A stretch of 8,344 nt of DNA, taken from an uncultured Sphingobium sp. GTDB lineage: Bacteria > Pseudomonadota > Alphaproteobacteria > Sphingomonadales > Sphingomonadaceae. A program made the position numbers and the translations under genes. Within the stretch, counting starts at the first letter, position 1; each line of letters begins with the position of its first letter. The notes under the pieces are model-generated. The model was not told the origin of the DNA, ran no database searches, and was given only the letters and a program-made list of their open reading frames with translations. The stretch covers positions 1 to 8,344 of the forward strand of contig CAJYHD010000639.1 in assembly GCA_913773715.1 (NCBI GenBank), written 5' to 3'. Below, one piece after another: positions 1 through 5,840 of this stretch.

Positions 1-151
1 CGTGCCGGCCATGCCGCTTGGCTTCCTCCACCAGCGCCATATGCCCCTCATGCAGCGCCCCCATCGTCGGCACCAGAACCAGCGGTTTTCAGTCGCTTTT
101 GAGCGCCTCCACGGCAGCACGCAGGGGAGGCAGGTCACGCAGGATTTGCAC
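1..151 (-). pseudogene. panC: Pantothenate synthetase (pantoate--beta-alanine ligase), 5' end only, with an in-frame stop at codon 21
   Basis: PanC joins pantoate and beta-alanine using ATP in the cytoplasm, the last step of pantothenate (CoA precursor) synthesis. Read on the minus strand from a GTG at 151-149, the frame gives VQILRDLPPLRAAVEALKSD, then TGA (91-89), then KPLVLVPTMGALHEGHMALV and onwards off the window edge. The PTMG motif and the HxGH nucleotide-binding motif (here HEGH) identify the family. E. coli PanC has Gly-Lys at the position of the stop plus the next residue, so a single GGA-to-TGA change explains it; the frame is intact on both sides. A GGAG at 166-163 lies 11 bases before the GTG; an in-frame TTG at 160 is an alternative start. 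Restart at GTG 73-71 or ATG 64-62 would drop the first strand, and the ATG would also drop part of the PTM motif; neither has a visible ribosome site. It could be a true pseudogene, a sequencing error, or a gene with a shortened start. The family call is firm; its functional state is open. Confidence 0.8.
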
Positions 152-257
152 GGGGGTCAAGGCTCCGATAAGGGCAGGCAAGGGACGTTATCCGGGCTTG
201 GCTTCATGTCGACGGACCGTCAACAGCATTGCGACAGGAACGGGGCATATAGGGGCC
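152..257. promoter_or_regulatory. Divergent intergenic region between panC and mipZ
   Basis: This 106-base gap must hold the promoters of both divergent genes. On the + strand a TATA-rich element, TATAGGGGC (248-256), sits right before the mipZ ATG. An inverted repeat, GACGG-A-CCGTC (211-221), lies near the middle and could be an operator. On the minus strand TTGACG (223-218) resembles a -35 box, but no good -10 stands at the right distance. The role is inferred from gene layout; no box pair is convincing. Confidence 0.45.
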
Positions 258-1061
258 ATGGCGAACAAGCCGCATCTCATCGTCTTCGCCAATGAAAAGG
301 GCGGAACGGGCAAATCGACGACGGCGGTGCATACCGCCATCGCGCTTGCCGCACTGGGTCATCGGGTCGGCATGATCGACCTCGATCCGCGCCAGCGCAC
401 CGTCACCCGCTACATGGAAAATCGCGAGGAAACCGCCCGCCGCCGGGCGATCGACCTGCCGACGCCCGCTTATGCCGTTTTGAAGGGCGACAGCATCGAC
501 GCGCTGGAGGAGGAGGTCGCCGCCATCTCCACCGACAAGGACTTCGTCATCGTCGATACGCCGGGTCGCGATGATCTGTTTGCGCGCCACATGGCGGCGC
601 GCGCCAACAGCCTGGTCACGCCGATGAACGACAGCTTCGTCGATTTCGACCTCATCGGTCAGGTGGACGCCGAAACCTTCAAGGTTCGCCGCCTTTCCTT
701 CTATTCTGAACTGATCTTCGAAGCGCGCAAGACGCGCGCGAAGGCGGATGGCGTCTCGATCGACTGGGTCGTGCTGCGCAACCGAGTCCAGCATCATGAC
801 GCCCGCAACAAGAAGCGCGTAGGCGACGCGCTGATGGAACTGTCCCGTCGCGTCGGCTTCCGCGTCATTCCGGGCCTCTCCGAGCGGGTCATCTTTCGTG
901 AGCTTTTCCCCTCGGGTCTCACGCTGCTAGACAAGGGGCAACTCGGCGACCTTGGCGTCAGCCACATCGCCGCGCGTCAGGAATTGCGCGAAATGGTGTC
1001 GGGTCTCGCCCTTCCCGAACGCGAAGGCGTCGGCACGATGGACCTGATCGGCGCCGCCTGA
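258..1061 (+). CDS. mipZ: MipZ-type division-plane positioning ATPase (ParA/MinD superfamily)
   Basis: A 267-residue P-loop ATPase. In Caulobacter MipZ forms a gradient from the ParB-bound poles and blocks FtsZ polymerisation, so the Z ring forms at midcell. Visible here are the deviant Walker A motif EKGGTGKST (residues 13-21, with signature Lys14 and Lys19), IDLDPRQRT (40-48), Walker B VIVDTPG (97-103), and the MipZ-specific stretches LVTPMNDSFVDFD (119-131), DWVVLRNR (169-176), ARNKKR (182-187), RELFPSGLTLLD (214-225) and AARQELR (238-244). These separate it from plasmid or chromosomal ParA, and the length fits MipZ. The ATG at 258 is chosen because the P-loop strand begins a few residues later; the frame stays open upstream to the window start, but that part lacks family similarity and lies over panC. 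The ribosome site is poor: GGGG ends only two bases before the ATG. The stop overlaps the next gene's ATG, suggesting translational coupling. Confidence 0.93.
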   Translation: MANKPHLIVFANEKGGTGKSTTAVHTAIALAALGHRVGMIDLDPRQRTVTRYMENREETARRRAIDLPTPAYAVLKGDSIDALEEEVAAISTDKDFVIVDTPGRDDLFARHMAARANSLVTPMNDSFVDFDLIGQVDAETFKVRRLSFYSELIFEARKTRAKADGVSIDWVVLRNRVQHHDARNKKRVGDALMELSRRVGFRVIPGLSERVIFRELFPSGLTLLDKGQLGDLGVSHIAARQELREMVSGLALPEREGVGTMDLIGAA

Positions 1062-1501
1062 TGGGTCTGGTCGCCCTGCTGCTGATCGGGGTCGCGGGCT
1101 GGCTCATCTGGACGGGGCGGCTTCAGCGAATGACGGCGAAGGACGGCATGGCGCTGGGCGCAGCCTTGGTCGGCGCCGTACTCGCCGCCAAGGGCAAGCC
1201 GCAACTGGGCGCACCCCTGCTGCTGGGCGCGGCGCTCTTCTTCGCCAAACAGGGCAAGGGGGTGAAGGCAAAGCCGAAGATACGATCCGCGCCCCGACAG
1301 GAGCGCGCGAGCGATCTGGCCGAAGCGAGCGCGCTGCTCGGTCTGCCTGCCAATGCGTCGCCTGAAGCGATCCGCACCGCGCACCGCCGCCTGATCGCAT
1401 CTGTTCATCCAGATCGCGGCGGCACCGAAGCGCTGGCTGCCCGCATCAATGCTGCCCGCGACCTGCTGCTGGCCGATCAGGCGCGACGCGAGCAGGCTTA
1501 G
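1061..1501 (+). CDS. Membrane-anchored J-domain protein, Tim14/Pam18-like
   Basis: A 146-residue protein with hydrophobic stretches at about 2-18, 29-45 and 48-62, a basic linker (about 65-82) and a C-terminal J domain (about 84-146). The HPD triad that stimulates Hsp70 ATPase is at 116-118. The segment AHRRLIASVHPDRGGTEALA (107-126), followed by AARINAARDLL, closely resembles the J domain of the mitochondrial import protein Tim14/Pam18 (AHRR...HPDRGGS...A.KINEAKD) rather than classical DnaJ, and the glycine/phenylalanine and zinc-finger regions of DnaJ are absent. It most likely sits in the inner membrane and recruits DnaK to clients there; the clients are unknown. It starts at the ATG inside TGATG, overlapping the mipZ stop by one base, with no strong ribosome site of its own, so it probably depends on mipZ translation. 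The family call is firm; any link to division is inferred from gene order only. Confidence 0.88.
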   Translation: MGLVALLLIGVAGWLIWTGRLQRMTAKDGMALGAALVGAVLAAKGKPQLGAPLLLGAALFFAKQGKGVKAKPKIRSAPRQERASDLAEASALLGLPANASPEAIRTAHRRLIASVHPDRGGTEALAARINAARDLLLADQARREQA

Positions 1502-2875
1502 GTGAGCCATCGCTTCCATCCCGAACTGCTGCGCGACTATGATGTTCGCGGGACGGTGGGACAAAGCCTGTTCGAAGCGGATGCCTTCGCCATAGGTCGC
1601 AGCTTCGGTACGGTCATCCGCCGCGATGGTGGCGCGCGTGTCGCGGTCGGCTATGACGGGCGGCTATCCTCGCCCATGCTGGAAGCGGCGCTGGTCGATG
1701 GCTTGCTCGCGACGGGAATCGATGTCGTGCGTATCGGCCTCGGCCCCACGCCCATGCTCTATCATGCCGAGGCGGTCGGCGATGTCGATGGCGCCATACA
1801 GGTAACCGGCAGCCATAACCCCCGCGATGACAATGGCTTCAAGCTGGCGAAGGACCACGCGCCCTTTTTCGGCGATGCGATCCAGCAGTTGGGCGTTCTC
1901 GCCGCAGCCGGGGATTGGGAGAAGGGCAGCGGCACCGCGATCGATCGCCCGGCGCTCGCCGCCTATGTCGCGCGTCTTGTCGAAGGGTTCGATGGTCCCG
2001 CACTCTGCATCGGCTGGGATGCAGGCAATGGCGCGGCGGGTCCGGCCATGGAACAGCTGGTCCAGCGCCTCCCGGGTCAGCATCATCTGTTGTTCGCCGA
2101 TGTGAACGGCAATTTCCCCAACCATCATCCCGATCCTTCCGAGGATCGAAACCTTGCCGACCTGCGCGCCCTTGTCCTTGCCAACAGGCTCGATTTCGGC
2201 GTGGCTTTCGATGGTGATGGCGACCGGATTGGCGTGATCGATGGCAAAGGACGTGCGATCCCCGGTGACCGGCTGATCGCGCTCTTCGCGCAGGATGTGC
2301 TCGCCCGGCATCCCGGAGCCAGCATCGTCGCGGACGTGAAAGTCAGCCAAAGCGTTTTCGACGACATCGCGGCGCGTGGCGGCACACCCGTCATGGAAAA
2401 GACGGGACATAGCCATATTAAGTCCAGAATGAAGCAGATTGGCGCGCTGCTGGGCGGCGAGATGACCGGCCACCTCTTCTTCGCCGACGATTATTATGGT
2501 TTCGACGATGGGCTCTACGCAGCCGTCCGCCTGATCCGCGCAGTCGGCGAGCTGCCTGGTTCGCTAGCAGACTGGTTGGATACGCAGCCTTGCCTTTTCG
2601 CGACAGCAGAAATCCGTATCCCGGCCCTTGAAGAACGCAAGTTTGTCATCGTGGATAAGATTCGCGATCATCTGCTTCGTAACGGCGTGGACGTGATCAC
2701 CATCGACGGTGTTCGGGTTCGCACTACGGAAGGATGGTGGCTGCTACGTGCATCGAACACGGAAGCCGCCCTCGTCGCGCGTGCCGAATCACATACTGAA
2801 GCGGGGCTTTTGCAATTGATCCATATCCTGCAACTGGAACTTGCAGCGCATGGATTGGATCTCGTTCCAGCTTGA
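1502..2875 (+). CDS. pgmG: Phosphoglucomutase/phosphomannomutase (alpha-D-phosphohexomutase), PgmG type
   Basis: A 457-residue cytoplasmic enzyme that interconverts hexose 1- and 6-phosphates (mannose and/or glucose), feeding GDP-mannose and nucleotide-glucose for LPS and, in sphingomonads, exopolysaccharide (sphingan) synthesis. All four family sites are visible: phosphoserine loop TGSHNP (102-107, catalytic Ser104), metal loop DGDGDR (237-242), sugar-specificity loop GEMTGH (319-324) and phosphate-binding loop RASNTEAAL (416-424). The N-terminal LLRDYDVRGTVG (9-20) is typical of bacterial PMM/PGM, and the length is normal. The start is GTG directly after the TAG stop of the J-protein gene (zero gap), with a weak CAGG five bases before it, so translation is probably coupled. 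The nearest downstream terminator is at 3053-3080. The 3' third looks slightly richer in A+T than the rest. Dual glucose/mannose specificity is known for PgmG enzymes but cannot be proven from sequence. Confidence 0.93.
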   Translation: MSHRFHPELLRDYDVRGTVGQSLFEADAFAIGRSFGTVIRRDGGARVAVGYDGRLSSPMLEAALVDGLLATGIDVVRIGLGPTPMLYHAEAVGDVDGAIQVTGSHNPRDDNGFKLAKDHAPFFGDAIQQLGVLAAAGDWEKGSGTAIDRPALAAYVARLVEGFDGPALCIGWDAGNGAAGPAMEQLVQRLPGQHHLLFADVNGNFPNHHPDPSEDRNLADLRALVLANRLDFGVAFDGDGDRIGVIDGKGRAIPGDRLIALFAQDVLARHPGASIVADVKVSQSVFDDIAARGGTPVMEKTGHSHIKSRMKQIGALLGGEMTGHLFFADDYYGFDDGLYAAVRLIRAVGELPGSLADWLDTQPCLFATAEIRIPALEERKFVIVDKIRDHLLRNGVDVITIDGVRVRTTEGWWLLRASNTEAALVARAESHTEAGLLQLIHILQLELAAHGLDLVPA

Positions 2876-2900
2876 TGATGACTAAGATAGTTACCGCTAT

Positions 2901-3080
2901 CAAAAATTCTGCTTCGCGTTCCGTTACGGAAAGCAGACGCTTTTGCAGCGGTTGCAATAAACGCAATCAAAGATGTTTATTTCGCATTTGCGACAGTCGT
3001 CGCTGCACTGCAAAAGAAACGGGCCTTTCAGGCATCCTCTCCTAAAACTTCAAGGCCGTCCTTCTGGGCGGCTTTTTTTT
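2901..3080 (+). ncRNA. Candidate structured small RNA or long 3' UTR downstream of pgmG
   Basis: This non-coding stretch is AT-rich compared with its neighbours (45 of 110 bases are G or C at 2881-2990) and dense in inverted repeats on the + strand. They are TCTGCT/AGCAGA (2908-2913 with 2932-2937) enclosing TTCCG/CGGAA (2919-2923 with 2927-2931); CTTTTGCAG/CTGCAAAAG (2940-2948 with 3008-3016) enclosing AATAAAC/GTTTATT (2956-2962 with 2975-2981) and GCGAC/GTCGC (2990-2994 with 2999-3003). A pyrimidine motif TCCTCTCCT (3035-3043) and a strong terminator follow. A weak promoter-like pair, TTGCAA (2952-2957) and GTTTAT (2975-2980), 17 bases apart, would give an RNA of roughly 90 bases. It matches no RNA family I can name. 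It may equally be only the 3' UTR of the mipZ-pgmG transcript. Confidence 0.35.
3053..3080 (+). terminator. Rho-independent terminator
   Basis: The arms GCCGTCC (3055-3061) and GGGCGGC (3066-3072) form a seven-pair stem with one G-U pair and a TTCT loop, followed directly by eight T (3073-3080). The A-run before the stem can extend pairing into the T-run. It ends transcription from the mipZ-pgmG side, and of the candidate small RNA if that exists. Confidence 0.85.
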
Positions 3081-3280
3081 GCCCGATGCAGATCGGTCCC
3101 TTTTCCCCGACGCCGTAGCGTCAGGGTGCGACAATCGCGCAACCATGCTAAGAAAATGGCGGCTTTCTGCGGGTCTGGACCCAAAATCATCTCGACAGGC
3201 CGGTCCTGCCTGGGCCAGAAACCGCAGCGTTGCGTGAAGGCGCGACCGATAAGGGTCCACAAATTTAGCAGAGGTATGCC
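3081..3280 (+). promoter_or_regulatory. Upstream region of the FadL-family gene
   Basis: No gene is supported here. The stretch contains the hairpin GACGC-CGTA-GCGTC (3109-3122) and the near-perfect palindrome GGGTC-TG-GACCC (3171-3182), about 100 bases before the channel gene, either of which could be a protein site. TTGCGT (3230-3235) could be a -35 box, but no matching -10 is clear. The AGAGGT at 3270-3275 is the ribosome site of the next gene. The promoter is inferred from the terminator upstream and the gene downstream. Confidence 0.4.
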
Positions 3281-4582
3281 ATGGTTTCTCCCCGGCACAT
3301 ATTGGGTTCCGTTGTTCTGACAGGCGCGATGGCGGCGTCCGCTCCGGCTCTGGCGGGCGGCTTCTACCTTCAGGAACAGTCGCCGGTGGAAATCGGCCGT
3401 GCGCTTTCGGGCGGCGCGGCGGCGGGTGACGATCCCTCGACCATCTATTTCAACCCGGCGGCGATGACGCAGCTTCAGGGCGTTCAGGTCTCGGCAGGCG
3501 GCTCGGCGCTGATGGCGTCGGCACGCCAGACCAATCGCGGCACCTACCGCTCGGTTCCGGGCCTGCCCGTCCGCGTACCGGTCAACGGTAATGACGGCGG
3601 CAATCCGTTCGAAAGCGTCATTCCGATCCCCAGCTTCTACGCCAGTGCGCAGATCAGAGACCGGCTGTGGCTGGGCCTCGGCGTCAATGCGCCCTTCGGC
3701 CTGAAGCTGGAATATGATGATGGCTTCTTCGGTCGGTATGACTCGATCTACACCAACCTCAAGACCTACAATATTCAGCCGTCCGCGGCCTATAAGCTGA
3801 GCGACAATCTCTCGATCGGTGGTGGTGTCGATGTGCAATATGTGAAGGCGACGCTGACCAACGCACTGCCCCAGCTTTCGCCACTGATCGCTACAGATGG
3901 CTTTGCGCGTCTCAAGGGCGACGACTGGACCGTCGGCTGGAACGCAGGCGTTTTCTACACGACCGGCGACACCAATTTCGGCGTCCATTATCGCTCGGGC
4001 ATCAAGCACAAGCTGGCGGGTACGCAGACGATCTCCGGTCTCGTCGGACCGATTGCCGTGGCAAACGGATCGCTCGACGCCACCGCCCCGCTCGACCTGC
4101 CCGATATCGTCACCGTATCGATGATGCACAAGCTGACGCCCAGCCTGCGCGCGATGATCACCGGCAAATGGTACAACTGGTCGAAGTTCAAGGGCATCGC
4201 CGTCACCTCCGCCACCGGCACGACCAACAAGGAACTGGACTATAAGGACAGCTACTCGGTCAGCGTCGGCGGCGAATATGATGTCAGCCCCGCACTCACC
4301 TTGCGCGCCGGCACGATGTTCGACCGCACCCCGACCAATCCGCAGCACCTGACCACCCGCGTTCCCGATGGCGATCGCGTCTGGCTGACGGGCGGCGCGA
4401 CCTGGAACCTGTCGCCGGCCGTGGCGCTCAACGTCAGCTACGCCCACACCTTCGTGGAGAAAGCGAACATTATCCGCCCGGACAGCTATTTCCCGGCTCC
4501 CGCGACCGTCACCGCCACGACGCTGGCGCAGACGAGCGGCAACGCCGACCAAGTCGCCGGATCGGTCACGTTCCGCTTCTAA
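3281..4582 (+). CDS. FadL/OmpP1/TodX-family outer-membrane channel
   Basis: A 433-residue beta-barrel protein expected in the outer membrane, where the family passes hydrophobic compounds (long-chain fatty acids, aromatic hydrocarbons) inwards. A Sec signal peptide covers residues 1-25: basic start, hydrophobic core at about 8-20, and ALA before the cut. The mature N-terminus GGFYLQEQS, followed by GRALSGGAAAGDDPS (39-53) and the NPA motif (58-60), is the family's hatch domain. The rest alternates polar and hydrophobic residues in strand-like fashion and ends in VTFRF, the terminal Phe expected for BAM recognition. The length is usual for the family. The start ATG has AGAGGT six bases upstream and gives an ideal signal peptide. 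The gene appears monocistronic, with a terminator before it and a terminator-like hairpin after it. The substrate cannot be told from sequence; similarity to E. coli FadL is distant enough that I do not use the fadL name. Confidence 0.9.
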   Translation: MVSPRHILGSVVLTGAMAASAPALAGGFYLQEQSPVEIGRALSGGAAAGDDPSTIYFNPAAMTQLQGVQVSAGGSALMASARQTNRGTYRSVPGLPVRVPVNGNDGGNPFESVIPIPSFYASAQIRDRLWLGLGVNAPFGLKLEYDDGFFGRYDSIYTNLKTYNIQPSAAYKLSDNLSIGGGVDVQYVKATLTNALPQLSPLIATDGFARLKGDDWTVGWNAGVFYTTGDTNFGVHYRSGIKHKLAGTQTISGLVGPIAVANGSLDATAPLDLPDIVTVSMMHKLTPSLRAMITGKWYNWSKFKGIAVTSATGTTNKELDYKDSYSVSVGGEYDVSPALTLRAGTMFDRTPTNPQHLTTRVPDGDRVWLTGGATWNLSPAVALNVSYAHTFVEKANIIRPDSYFPAPATVTATTLAQTSGNADQVAGSVTFRF

Positions 4583-4617
4583 AGGAATGGCCGCTTCTGA
4601 TATAAGAGGTCGCTTCT
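4574..4617 (+). repeat. Three short direct repeats CGCTTCT at the end of the channel gene
   Basis: CGCTTCT occurs at 4574-4580, 4592-4598 and 4611-4617, with starts 18 and 19 bases apart, and each copy is followed by AA or GA. The first copy encodes the end of the channel protein and runs into its stop codon. They may be a regulatory direct repeat, a remnant of a small tandem duplication, or chance. Confidence 0.4.
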
Positions 4618-4642
4618 AACTGCGACTGGGAATGACTATAGG
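4614..4642 (+). promoter_or_regulatory. Possible weak promoter of ispG
   Basis: TATAGG (4637-4642) could be a -10 box, with TTCTAA (4614-4619) 17 bases upstream as a poor -35. Transcription would start near 4648-4650, inside the hairpin that follows. Only the TATA element is persuasive, and the same TATAGGGGC word also stands before mipZ. Confidence 0.3.
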
Positions 4643-4668
4643 GGCTTCGTAACTACGGAGCCCCTTTT
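4641..4668 (+). terminator. Terminator-like hairpin that also covers the ispG ribosome binding site
   Basis: The arms GGGGCTTCGT (4641-4650) and ACGGAGCCCC (4655-4664) form ten pairs (one T-G) around an AACT loop, followed by TTTT (4665-4668), one C and the ispG ATG. It has the shape of a rho-independent terminator for the channel gene, with a rather short T-run. The only Shine-Dalgarno-like sequence of ispG, GGAG (4657-4660, nine bases before ATG), lies in its 3' arm, so the folded RNA would also hide the ribosome site. Confidence 0.7.
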
Positions 4669-4669
4669 C

Positions 4670-5830
4670 ATGTCCGACCTCAATCCCGGCCTGCGTCCCT
4701 GGCGCGATATCGCCCGCCGCCCGAGCCGCCAGATCATGGTCGGCAACGTGCCGGTCGGCGGTGACGCGCCCGTCACCGTTCAGACCATGACCAACACGCT
4801 GACGCATGACGTGCGCGCGACGATCGACCAGATCCGCCGATGTGAGGATGCGGGCGTCGACATCATCCGCGTCTCCTGCCCCGACGAGGAATCGACGGCG
4901 GCCCTGAAGCAGATCGTCCGCGCCGCCCGCGTGCCGATCGTCGCCGATATCCATTTCCACTATAAACGCGCGCTCGAAGCGGCGGATGCCGGCGCGGCCT
5001 GCCTGCGTATCAACCCCGGCAACATTGGCAGCGAGGCGCGCGTCAAGGAAGTGGTGGATGCGGCCAAGGCGAATGGCTGCTCGATCCGCATAGGCGTCAA
5101 CGCAGGCAGTCTCGAAAAGGACCTGCTCGAAAAATATGGAGAGCCTTGCCCGGAGGCACTGGTCGAGTCCGCGCTTGATCATATCAAGCTGCTTCAGGAT
5201 CAGGATTTCCACGAATATAAGGTCGCGGTAAAGGCGAGCGACGTCTTCCTCGCTGTCGCGGCCTATATGCAGCTCGCAGACGCGGTCGATTGCCCCCTCC
5301 ACCTCGGCATCACCGAAGCGGGTGGCCTGATCGGCGGCACGGTGAAAAGCGCGATCGGCATCGGCAACCTGCTCTGGGCCGGTATCGGCGACACCATCCG
5401 CGTATCCCTCTCCGCCGAGCCGGAAGAGGAAGTGCGCGTCGGCTACGAGATCCTCAAATCGCTCGGCATCCGCACACGCGGCGTCAAGGTCATTTCCTGC
5501 CCGTCCTGCGCACGGCAGGGTTTCGACGTGATCCGTACGGTTCAGGCGCTGGAGGACCGGCTCCAGCACATCAACACGCCGCTCTCGCTCTCGGTCTTGG
5601 GATGTGTCGTCAACGGTCCCGGAGAAGCGCGCGAAACCGACATCGGCCTGACCGGCGGCGGCAATGGCAAACATATGGTCTATCTCTCGGGCATCACCGA
5701 CCACACGATCCACGACGCCGACATGGTCGATCACATCGTCGGGCTGGTGGAGGCTAAGGCCGCGGAGATCGAAGCAGCCAAGCTGGAAGCGGAAACCACC
5801 GACGCGGGCAAGGTGCAGGCCGCCGAATAA
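4670..5830 (+). CDS. ispG: 4-hydroxy-3-methylbut-2-enyl-diphosphate synthase (HMBPP synthase, GcpE)
   Basis: IspG reductively converts methylerythritol cyclodiphosphate to HMBPP with a [4Fe-4S] cluster in the cytoplasm, the penultimate step of the MEP isoprenoid pathway (quinones, carotenoids, undecaprenyl lipid carrier). The 386 residues show the TIM-barrel start [12 protein letters not shown] (20-31) with VQTMTNT (37-43), the central ADIHFHY (92-98), RINPGNIG (113-120) and GITEAGG (213-219). The cluster ligands follow: [11 protein letters not shown] (276-286, Cys277 and Cys280), then [11 protein letters not shown] (310-320, Cys312 and Glu319). The last 25 or so residues (about 362-386) form an Ala/Glu/Lys-rich tail beyond the conserved core. 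It is the short bacterial two-domain form without the extra domain of plant enzymes. The first possible ATG is used; the next Met (23) is inside the conserved start. Its ribosome site GGAG is buried in the preceding hairpin. The transporter gene follows after 10 bases. Confidence 0.96.
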   Translation: MSDLNPGLRPWRDIARRPSRQIMVGNVPVGGDAPVTVQTMTNTLTHDVRATIDQIRRCEDAGVDIIRVSCPDEESTAALKQIVRAARVPIVADIHFHYKRALEAADAGAACLRINPGNIGSEARVKEVVDAAKANGCSIRIGVNAGSLEKDLLEKYGEPCPEALVESALDHIKLLQDQDFHEYKVAVKASDVFLAVAAYMQLADAVDCPLHLGITEAGGLIGGTVKSAIGIGNLLWAGIGDTIRVSLSAEPEEEVRVGYEILKSLGIRTRGVKVISCPSCARQGFDVIRTVQALEDRLQHINTPLSLSVLGCVVNGPGEARETDIGLTGGGNGKHMVYLSGITDHTIHDADMVDHIVGLVEAKAAEIEAAKLEAETTDAGKVQAAE

Positions 5831-5840
5831 GGCACGCGCC

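Noticed and set aside
89..91. Selenocysteine or other recoding at the panC TGA
   Set aside because: PanC is not a selenoprotein family, the usual residue here is glycine, and no SECIS-like hairpin was apparent just after the stop. A point mutation or sequencing error is simpler.
201..223. A minus-strand promoter with TTGACG (223-218) for panC
   Set aside because: The bases 17 positions on (CAAGCC) do not resemble a -10 box, and the nearest GATAAC is about 25 bases away, so the pair was not called.
18..257. An upstream extension of the mipZ frame by 80 codons
   Set aside because: The extension overlaps the 5' end of panC on the other strand and is unlike any MipZ; the family start fits ATG 258.
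2885..2906. The hairpin GATAG-TTACCG-CTATC just after pgmG as a terminator
   Set aside because: The stem is only five weak pairs and is followed by A residues, not a T-run on the + strand; the real terminator is at 3053-3080.
2973..3320. A 115-codon + strand frame spanning the non-coding gap and the channel-gene start
   Set aside because: It is basic and low in family-like features, runs through the terminator at 3053-3080, overlaps the signal peptide region in another frame, and has no ribosome site.
3050..4552. A 500-codon open frame on the minus strand, opposite the channel gene
   Set aside because: It lies antisense to a well-supported FadL-family gene with signal peptide and barrel features; the product is Arg/Gly/Ala-rich and matches no family. 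Long antisense frames are expected in high-GC DNA.
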